This document shows, piece after piece, positions 58,669 to 64,000 of a stretch of 64,000 bases of DNA. This DNA is from DATBFU01 sp035498405 (GTDB taxonomy: Bacteria; Acidobacteriota; Thermoanaerobaculia; UBA5066; Gp7-AA6), in NCBI GenBank assembly GCA_035498405.1, contig DATKAE010000052.1, forward strand, positions 44,493 through 108,492. Reading direction: 5' to 3'. The position numbers and the translations under genes were made by a program. Numbering within the stretch: the stretch's first letter is position 1; every line of letters begins with the position of its first letter. The notes under the pieces are model-generated. The model was not told the origin of the DNA. It saw nothing but the letters and a program-made list of their open reading frames with translations, and made no database searches.

Positions 58669-60230
58669 TGCCGAAAGTGACGCTTGGGCGCCAGAAGAAA
58701 CGCCAGCTGGCGCTGGTCTGCTTCGGCGACGATCTCCTGGTCCCGGATCGAGCCGCCCGGCGCGACAACGGCGGTCACTCCGGCATCGGCGAGCACGTCA
58801 AGACCGTCGCGAAAAGGAAAGAAGGCGTCCGAGGCGGCGCCGCAGTTGACGATCGGCAAGACGGGCTTGGAAGCGGCCAGGCGGCAGGCATCCACGCGGC
58901 TCATCTGGCCGGCGCCGATGCCGATGGTCTGGCGGGCGTTGGCGAGCACGATGGCGTTGGACTTGACGCGGCGCACCACTTTCCAGGCGAGCTCGCAGGC
59001 GGCGCGCTCGACGGCAGTGGGCTTGCGCTGTGACATCACGCGCCAGGCCGAGGCCAGATCGGGCACGGAGTCCGAGTCCTGTACGAGGAGGCCCCCTTCG
59101 ATGCGTTTCCAGTCGAGTCCGCCTCGCGGACCCCGGGACACCGGAACCCGCAGGAGGCGGATGTTGGGTTTCTTCGAGAAGAACGCGACGGCCTCCTCCG
59201 TGAAGTCGTCGGCGGCGACGACTTCCACGAAGTGTTGGAGAACCAGCGAGGCCAGAGCGCCGTCCACGCGCCCGCGGATGGCGATGATTCCCCCGAAGGC
59301 CGCGAGCGGATCGCAGGCAAAGGCGCGCCCGAAGGCCTCCGAAATGGTGTCGCCGATGCCGACGCCGCACGGATTGTTGTGTTTGACGATGACCGCCGCG
59401 GGGCCGTCGAAGTCGCGCGCCAGCGCGACCGCCGAGTCGAGATCGAGCAGGTTGTTGAAGGAGAGCTCCTTGCCCTGAAGCATCCGGAAGCTCACGACCG
59501 CATCGGGCGGGGCGCCCGGCTCGCGATACAGGGCCGCGCGTTGATGCGGGTTTTCTCCGTAGCGCAGCGAGCCCGCGCGTTCGAAGGCGAGCACGAGGTT
59601 CTCGGGAAAAGCATCCTCTGACGCGGCGAGATAGCGCGCGATCGAGGCGTCGTAGGCGGCCGTCCGCGTGAAGGCTCGCGCCGCGAGGCGCTCCCGAGTC
59701 TCTCGCGACGTGCCGCCGCTGACGCGGATCTCCTCCATGAGAGGGGAGTAGTCGGCGGGATCGACGACGACCGCCACGCGCGCATGGTTCTTCGCGGCGG
59801 CGCGCAGGAGCGCTGGGCCGCCGACGTCGATCATCTCGATGACCTGAGCCGGCCTCGCTCCCGAGGCGACGGTCTGCTCGAACGGGTAGAGGTTCACGAC
59901 GACCAGGTCGAAAGGCGCGATCTGAGAAGCCAGAAGATCGCGGGCGTGATCCTCGCGCGAATCGTCCGCGAGCACGCCGCCGAAGATGCGGGGATGGAGC
60001 GTCTTGACGCGGCCGCCGAGAATCTCGGGAAATCCGGTCGTCTGTTCGACGAGTCCGACCTCGACCCCGGCCTCCTTCAGGTGTGCGGCCGTGCCGCCGG
60101 TCGAGACCAGCTCCACGCCGCGGGCGGCGAGCTCGCGGGCGAGCTCGGCGATGCCTGCCTTGTCGTGAACCGAAAGGAGCGCGCGGCGCACGGGCAGGAC
60201 CGGGGTGGGGAAGGGGATGGGCTCGGGCAT
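58665..60230 (-). CDS. purH: Bifunctional AICAR transformylase / IMP cyclohydrolase
   Basis: A 521-residue purine enzyme doing the last two steps to IMP. The N-terminal MGS-like cyclohydrolase opens RRALLSVHDKAGIAELARELAARGVELVSTGGTA, with VKTLHPRIFGGVLADD and NLYPFEQTV. The C-terminal transformylase has RYGENPHQRAALY, IVKHNNPCGVG and VAPGGSIRDQEIV. Length is normal. The ATG lies 10 nt after a TATATT box. The stop overlaps the lolA start, an unusual pairing of purine synthesis with lipoprotein transport. Confidence 0.97.
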   Translation of the reverse strand: MPEPIPFPTPVLPVRRALLSVHDKAGIAELARELAARGVELVSTGGTAAHLKEAGVEVGLVEQTTGFPEILGGRVKTLHPRIFGGVLADDSREDHARDLLASQIAPFDLVVVNLYPFEQTVASGARPAQVIEMIDVGGPALLRAAAKNHARVAVVVDPADYSPLMEEIRVSGGTSRETRERLAARAFTRTAAYDASIARYLAASEDAFPENLVLAFERAGSLRYGENPHQRAALYREPGAPPDAVVSFRMLQGKELSFNNLLDLDSAVALARDFDGPAAVIVKHNNPCGVGIGDTISEAFGRAFACDPLAAFGGIIAIRGRVDGALASLVLQHFVEVVAADDFTEEAVAFFSKKPNIRLLRVPVSRGPRGGLDWKRIEGGLLVQDSDSVPDLASAWRVMSQRKPTAVERAACELAWKVVRRVKSNAIVLANARQTIGIGAGQMSRVDACRLAASKPVLPIVNCGAASDAFFPFRDGLDVLADAGVTAVVAPGGSIRDQEIVAEADQRQLAFLLAPKRHFRH

Positions 60231-60240
60231 CAGTGCCGCA

Positions 60241-60246
60241 AATATA
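60241..60246 (-). promoter_or_regulatory. Putative -10 box (TATATT) before purH
   Basis: TATATT (5 of 6) ends 10 nt before the ATG. A TTCTGA 16 bp upstream is a weak -35. It lies between the barrel gene's stop and purH. Confidence 0.45.
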
Positions 60247-60262
60247 GCCGACTCGCGGCGGG

Positions 60263-63079
60263 TCAGAACAGCTTGAGGAGCGTCAAGAACACCACGACGC
60301 CGTGAATCCCGTGGCTGACCACGGGTACGCCGACTTCGGCGCGGATGATCGAGTTCTGCAACGGGCCGTTCCAGGAGGCGAGCAGGCCGGCGCCGGAGAA
60401 GTATGCCCCGTTCCAACCCGCCTGGGGATTCCAGAGGAGCGCCTGGTCGTAGAAGCCCTCGAACCGGATGATGTTCTCGACGTTCAGCCCGTAGGAGAAG
60501 TTCATGACGGCGGCGGCGTCGGCCAAGGGACCGCTGCTGCTGAACCCGCGCAGCGGATGGCTCGAGAAGGTCCCGAACTGGTAGGCGGAGAAGCGGTCCA
60601 GGTGAGAACCGTCGAGATACGACACGGACAGGTGGAGCTTGCGAAAGTCCGTGAAGTACAAATCCTTCGAGAGCTCCACGGCCCACTTCCAGTAGTCCTT
60701 GTCCTTGGGGGAGTAATCGGGGTTGCCGGGTAGACCCCAGAATTGCCAGTCGCTCCGCGTGGCATAGTCGCCGGTTAGCGCAGCATTGAACCCGAGATAG
60801 TTGGCCACCAGGCGGAGTTCCGCGCCGTTGGTGAAGTGGTCCACGGGCACGACGAAGTCCGGCGCCGTGTCCGAGTCCCGCTGGTAGTTGTTCCAGTTGG
60901 AAAAGACGCCGAGCGACGCTTTCAGGTAGGGGCCGAGGGGATGCCCCACGTTGACCTGGAAGAACTCCGTCAGGTGCTTGACCGTCTCCCCCGGGACGAT
61001 CTCTCCGTCCACGTAGATCTTTTCGGCGAAGGGGATCGCCTGACCGAAGACGTCCGCGCCGAGGTCGAAGCGGCTGCCGAAGAGTGCGGGGTCGGTGTAG
61101 TTGGCGGTCAGCAGGACGCCGCCGAAGAAGACGGAGAGCTGCTTGCCCTTGCCCCAGAGGTCGAAGTTGAAGTACTCGGCGCCGAGCAACGGGATCGGGT
61201 AGTCGAGCGAGTTGTCGTAGTAGCCGCCCGCCAGGCCGAAGAGGCTGCGGCGCGAAAACTTGTCTTCGACCACCCTTTCTCCCGGCCGGGCCGGATCCGG
61301 GAGCAGGTAGCGCAGTCCGTGATCCGTGTCGCGGACCATTTGATCCTGGGAGGCATAAGCGGCCGAGAGCCGCTCCTGGAAGTTGTCGGGGTTGATCTCG
61401 ACCTGCGTCATCGTGACGTTTCGCTCGATGGCGGTCGTTCGGCCTGCCGTCGAGAAGACCTGCTGGCCGCGGATCAAGAGCGGCAAGCACACATCGGGGC
61501 GGCCCGGAACCGGGCGGTAGTACTCGTCCTGGATGTTGGAGAGGGTCTCCCCCTTGAGATTGAGCTGGATTGCGTTGCGGCGCAGGAGCGCGAAGGTCTC
61601 GACGTCGATCCAGACAGTCCCGCGATAGATCGGCCGGTCGGTCGTGGTGTCCCGGGGCCGGAACGTGATCTCGTAGGCCGGTCGATTGCCAACCGCCGAC
61701 CGGCCCTCGAGCTCGTAGGCGTAGTCCTCGGTCAGGCGGATGTCCAGAGGCAGGGTCGTGACCTTCTGGGGCTCCAGGATCGGGAGCTTCGGCAGCGTCC
61801 GGCCCTTCCACTTGACGCCGTTCAGGTAGAACTGGCGCCAGGCCCAATCCGGTTCCTGTCCTCGGCGGAAGAAGTACTCGCCCTCGATGGTCAGGTCGAA
61901 GGTCTCGTTGACGTCCGCGATTCGGAAGCGCAGCGAGGCGTCCATGAGGGCGATGTAGGACGCCGTCCTCTCGCGCTGGCCGGCGTCCCAGACCCTCTCG
62001 CGCGCCACGATCTCCTCGGCGGTGAGCTCCCGCGTGGCCCCCACCTCGACCGCCGCGCGTGTCTCGCCGCCGGACCGCGAGGCGGGCTGCAGGACGACGG
62101 CCAGCGGCCCCTTCGCGAGGTCGAGCGAGAGGGAGGCGGCGCTTTTCAGGTCGAAGTCGCGCTTGGCTCCGGAGGCGAGATTCTCGACGGCCGCCTTCGC
62201 GAACGGTCCCCCGGAAAGCGTGATCCAGACGGCTCCGGCGGAGTCTTCGGGAAGCAGGAGGATGGGCGTGAAGCTCTTCGCGTGGAAGAAGCGAAGCACC
62301 TCGAGCGACGTTCCGTCCGCCCGCGTCGCTTTCGTCTCGGTCGGGTCGGGCGAGACGTCGCCGGTCCAGTAGGCCTGCAGACGCTCGAGCGAGCTCCAGT
62401 CCGCTTCGGTCAGCGGCCGCTCCGGGGCGGCGAGCAGCCCGACGAGCGTCACGGAGGGAAGCGACGGCCGGTTGCTCTGGAGCAGGGCGAGGGCCTGGCC
62501 CGCGGCCGATCCGGCCGGCGCTCGGGCCGCGAGGATCCAGCGGTCTCGGACGTCGGCGATCTCAACGCGGCCGCGCCCGGGCCGAATGACGAGCGCGTCC
62601 GCGTAGGGGCCAAGATCCTCGCTCGCGAGAACGACGGCACCCTCCGGTGAGGCTCCCGTGGTCAGGTCGAGGGCGACCTCCGCGCCGGGAGAGGCGGCGC
62701 GTGCTTCCGAGGAGAGCTTCTTGATCGCAAACGGGACACGGGTCGAGAGGTCCGGACTTCCCTCGGCGGGGACCGTCTGAATCTCCAAGACGAACCCGGC
62801 CACGTTCGTGAGCGCCGCGACTCGCCGCGACGCTTCCGCCAGGCCGGTGTCGGAAACGTCGGTGACCGGAACGATCGCGATGCAGCGCTTTGGCGCCGCG
62901 GGCTTTCCTTCCGCGGCGCTCGATGAAACGAGTGTGAGGGCGCCCTCGGACGGGCACTCGCCTGCCGGCCGCGCCGCGGCGATGCGCAGGGGAGCGGCCG
63001 AGGCGACGGTGGTGCCAGCCAGCAGAAGAAGAGCGCCCGCGAGAGGACGGGCGCTCTTTTCCTGCCTTCGCATCTTCAT
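60263..63079 (-). CDS. Large exported protein with predicted C-terminal outer-membrane barrel
   Basis: A 938-residue protein. The signal peptide is clear (residues 1-28; RPLAGALLLLAGTTVASA). Residues ~30-350 form an extracytoplasmic domain of alternating strands and helices. Residues ~350-560 include GEYFFRRGQEPDW and WIDVETFALLRRNAIQL, a beta-rich region like outer-membrane lipoprotein-carrier or DUF-type sandwich domains. The last ~350 residues alternate aromatic strands (GLAGGYYDNSLDY, LSVFFGGVLLTANYTDP, NVGHPLGPYLKASLGVFSNWNNYQ) and end in Phe (LLKLF), as outer-membrane barrels do. The ATG at 63079 was chosen over a TTG two codons upstream. An 11-bp inverted repeat lies within the signal-peptide codons. 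Function unknown. Confidence 0.75.
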   Translation of the reverse strand: MKMRRQEKSARPLAGALLLLAGTTVASAAPLRIAAARPAGECPSEGALTLVSSSAAEGKPAAPKRCIAIVPVTDVSDTGLAEASRRVAALTNVAGFVLEIQTVPAEGSPDLSTRVPFAIKKLSSEARAASPGAEVALDLTTGASPEGAVVLASEDLGPYADALVIRPGRGRVEIADVRDRWILAARAPAGSAAGQALALLQSNRPSLPSVTLVGLLAAPERPLTEADWSSLERLQAYWTGDVSPDPTETKATRADGTSLEVLRFFHAKSFTPILLLPEDSAGAVWITLSGGPFAKAAVENLASGAKRDFDLKSAASLSLDLAKGPLAVVLQPASRSGGETRAAVEVGATRELTAEEIVARERVWDAGQRERTASYIALMDASLRFRIADVNETFDLTIEGEYFFRRGQEPDWAWRQFYLNGVKWKGRTLPKLPILEPQKVTTLPLDIRLTEDYAYELEGRSAVGNRPAYEITFRPRDTTTDRPIYRGTVWIDVETFALLRRNAIQLNLKGETLSNIQDEYYRPVPGRPDVCLPLLIRGQQVFSTAGRTTAIERNVTMTQVEINPDNFQERLSAAYASQDQMVRDTDHGLRYLLPDPARPGERVVEDKFSRRSLFGLAGGYYDNSLDYPIPLLGAEYFNFDLWGKGKQLSVFFGGVLLTANYTDPALFGSRFDLGADVFGQAIPFAEKIYVDGEIVPGETVKHLTEFFQVNVGHPLGPYLKASLGVFSNWNNYQRDSDTAPDFVVPVDHFTNGAELRLVANYLGFNAALTGDYATRSDWQFWGLPGNPDYSPKDKDYWKWAVELSKDLYFTDFRKLHLSVSYLDGSHLDRFSAYQFGTFSSHPLRGFSSSGPLADAAAVMNFSYGLNVENIIRFEGFYDQALLWNPQAGWNGAYFSGAGLLASWNGPLQNSIIRAEVGVPVVSHGIHGVVVFLTLLKLF
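63029..63058. terminator. Terminator-like 11-bp hairpin inside the signal-peptide coding region
   Basis: AAGAGCGCCCG and CGGGCGCTCTT form a perfect 11-bp stem with an 8-nt loop. On the plus strand it is followed by TT and C; on the minus strand by CTTCTG. It lies 135 bp after the recA stop on the minus strand and overlaps codons 8-17 of the barrel protein. It may end recA transcription, attenuate the barrel gene, or be coincidental. Confidence 0.5.
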
Positions 63080-63193
63080 CGGCAACCCGAGGATCGCCGA
63101 AGTTGTTCCCGCGCCGCGGCAGAAGAGGCGGTGCCGTCGTCGCGGGCCCGGCCGTCTTCCCTCCGCGAGGAGGGCGCAAGCCGGGCGAACCGG

Positions 63194-64000
63194 CTATCGG
63201 CGGGCCTTCTCTTTCTCCCTGCCTGCCGCATCGGCTGCGGCGGGCGGCGTCTTGTCGGCCGGCTCGGGCGGCAACAATCCCAGGTGCCGCCGCAGCTTCA
63301 TCTCGATTTCGTTGGCCAGTTCCGGATTCTCCTTCAGGAACTGCTTGGCGTTCTCCCGTCCCTGTCCGATGCGCAGGTCGCCGTAGGAGAGCCACGCTCC
63401 GGATTTTTCGACGATCTTGGCCTCCAGGCCCATGTCGAGCAGCTCTCCTTCCCGGGAGATCCCCTCGCCGTAGTTGATGTCGAACTCGGCCTGCCGGAAG
63501 GGGGAGGCGACCTTGTTCTTGACGACCTTGACCTTGGTGCGGGAGCCGACGACGGTCTCGCCGTCCTTGAGCGAGGCGATCCGCCGAATGTCGATGCGAA
63601 TCGAGGAGTAGAACTTCAGCGCGCGGCCGCCCGTGGTCGTTTCGGGGTTGCCGAACATGACGCCGATCTTTTCCCGGATCTGGTTGATGAAGATCAAGCT
63701 CGTCTTGGACTTCGAAACGATGGCCGTCAGTTTCCGCAGGGCCTGCGACATCAGCCGGGCCTGCAGACCCATTTGCGCCTCTCCCATCTCGCCCTCGATC
63801 TCGGCCTTCGGCACCAGGGCCGCCACCGAGTCGATGACGATGACGTCGATGGCTCCGGAGCGGATCAGCATCTCGGCGATCTCGAGCGCCTGCTCTCCGT
63901 TGTCGGGCTGCGAGACCAGCAGGTTTTCGGTTTCGACGCCGAGCTTCTTTGCGTATTCGGCATCCAGCGCGTGCTCGGCATCGATGAAGGCCGCGAGGCC
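63194..64000 (-). CDS. recA: RecA recombinase, C-terminal part (5' end outside window)
   Basis: The last 268 codons of recA; the frame is open at the window edge, reading LAAFIDAEHALD at the point just after Walker A. Walker B is VIVIDSVAALVP. Loop L2 and the DNA-binding region read INQIREKIGVMFGNPETTTGGRALKFYSS. The C-terminal domain (about EFDINYGEGISREGELLDMG on) is followed by a Pro/Ala- and Lys/Glu-rich tail. The ATP-binding Walker A and the N-terminal oligomerisation helix lie outside. Just downstream, hairpins AGCCG-CGGCT and CCCTCC-GCGA-GGAGGG (63159-63174) lack a T-run. Confidence 0.98.
   Translation of the reverse strand, partial: GLAAFIDAEHALDAEYAKKLGVETENLLVSQPDNGEQALEIAEMLIRSGAIDVIVIDSVAALVPKAEIEGEMGEAQMGLQARLMSQALRKLTAIVSKSKTSLIFINQIREKIGVMFGNPETTTGGRALKFYSSIRIDIRRIASLKDGETVVGSRTKVKVVKNKVASPFRQAEFDINYGEGISREGELLDMGLEAKIVEKSGAWLSYGDLRIGQGRENAKQFLKENPELANEIEMKLRRHLGLLPPEPADKTPPAAADAAGREKEKARR

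Noticed and set aside
63159..63174. CCCTCC-GCGA-GGAGGG hairpin as the recA terminator.
   Set aside because: No T-run follows on the minus strand; the hairpin at 63029-63058 is a better but still uncertain candidate.

Overview
The window is G+C-rich (roughly two thirds by eye) and densely coded on both strands. No tRNA, rRNA, IS element, phage gene or CRISPR array was seen, and no gene-free stretch exceeds 300 bp. The gene content points to a diderm, LPS-bearing, probably respiring bacterium. It has five Kdo/LPS genes (kdsA, kdsB, kdsC, kdsD, an lpxH-like gene), an Mla lipid-transport operon, lolA, Tat translocase, and c-type cytochromes. Three FG-GAP/CRTAC1-type proteins, a tandem-repeat subtilase and an Ig-repeat secreted protein fit an uncultured Acidobacteriota-like lineage. 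That taxonomic guess is an inference from gene content only.

Layout. 1-1833: tail of an AAA+ ATPase, a cytochrome c / LON-substrate-binding-domain pair, and a monocluster ferredoxin. 1830-7219 (minus): mlaE-mlaF-mlaD, a decayed nucleotide-sugar epimerase fragment, ugd and uxs, joining outer-membrane lipid transport to UDP-glucuronate/UDP-xylose synthesis. 7308-9747: plsC-like acyltransferase, ApbC/Mrp Fe-S carrier, macro-domain protein. 9761-15626: TPR/FG-GAP protein, CRTAC1 protein and rhomboid protease, coupled by 4-bp start/stop overlaps. 15623-25487 (minus): ureohydrolase, a small secreted protein, an enoyl-CoA hydratase-like protein, a CRTAC1 lipoprotein coupled to a five-haem membrane cytochrome/TPR protein, and a subtilase. 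25601-34041: lpxH-like, aroA, a very large sigma-54 activator, and a TMTC-like membrane TPR protein. 34038-40657 (minus): DUF2062, thiL, hsp20-lon, nrdR, and a flippase-like membrane protein. 40774-46338: secreted repeat protein with its own terminator, ctpA-type protease, tatA-tatC, B3/B4-domain protein. 46357-55084: Kdo pathway genes kdsD-kdsC and kdsB-pyrG-kdsA on the minus strand, separated by a plus-strand block holding an M16 peptidase and a DedA-rhodanese gene. 55117-64000: small membrane and TPR genes, polyprenyl synthase, yajQ, lolA, purH, a predicted outer-membrane barrel, and the 3' part of recA.

Expression style. Many adjacent genes overlap as NTGA (ATGA, GTGA, TTGA, and once apparently CTGA), which implies translational coupling. 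Many first genes of transcription units carry a TANNNT box, often TAGAAT or TAGACT, 6-11 nt before the start codon. That spacing would place the transcript start at or next to the start codon (leaderless or nearly so). Three such boxes also have a good -35 at 17-bp spacing.

The most unusual object is the DedA-rhodanese gene at 50849-51808. A single in-frame TGA sits where I recall Cys in the family (Cys-Thr-TGA-Pro-Asn-Glu), the downstream rhodanese frame is intact, and a small hairpin lies at a distance typical of bacterial SECIS elements. This is a candidate selenoprotein; the main alternative is a recent nonsense mutation or sequencing error.
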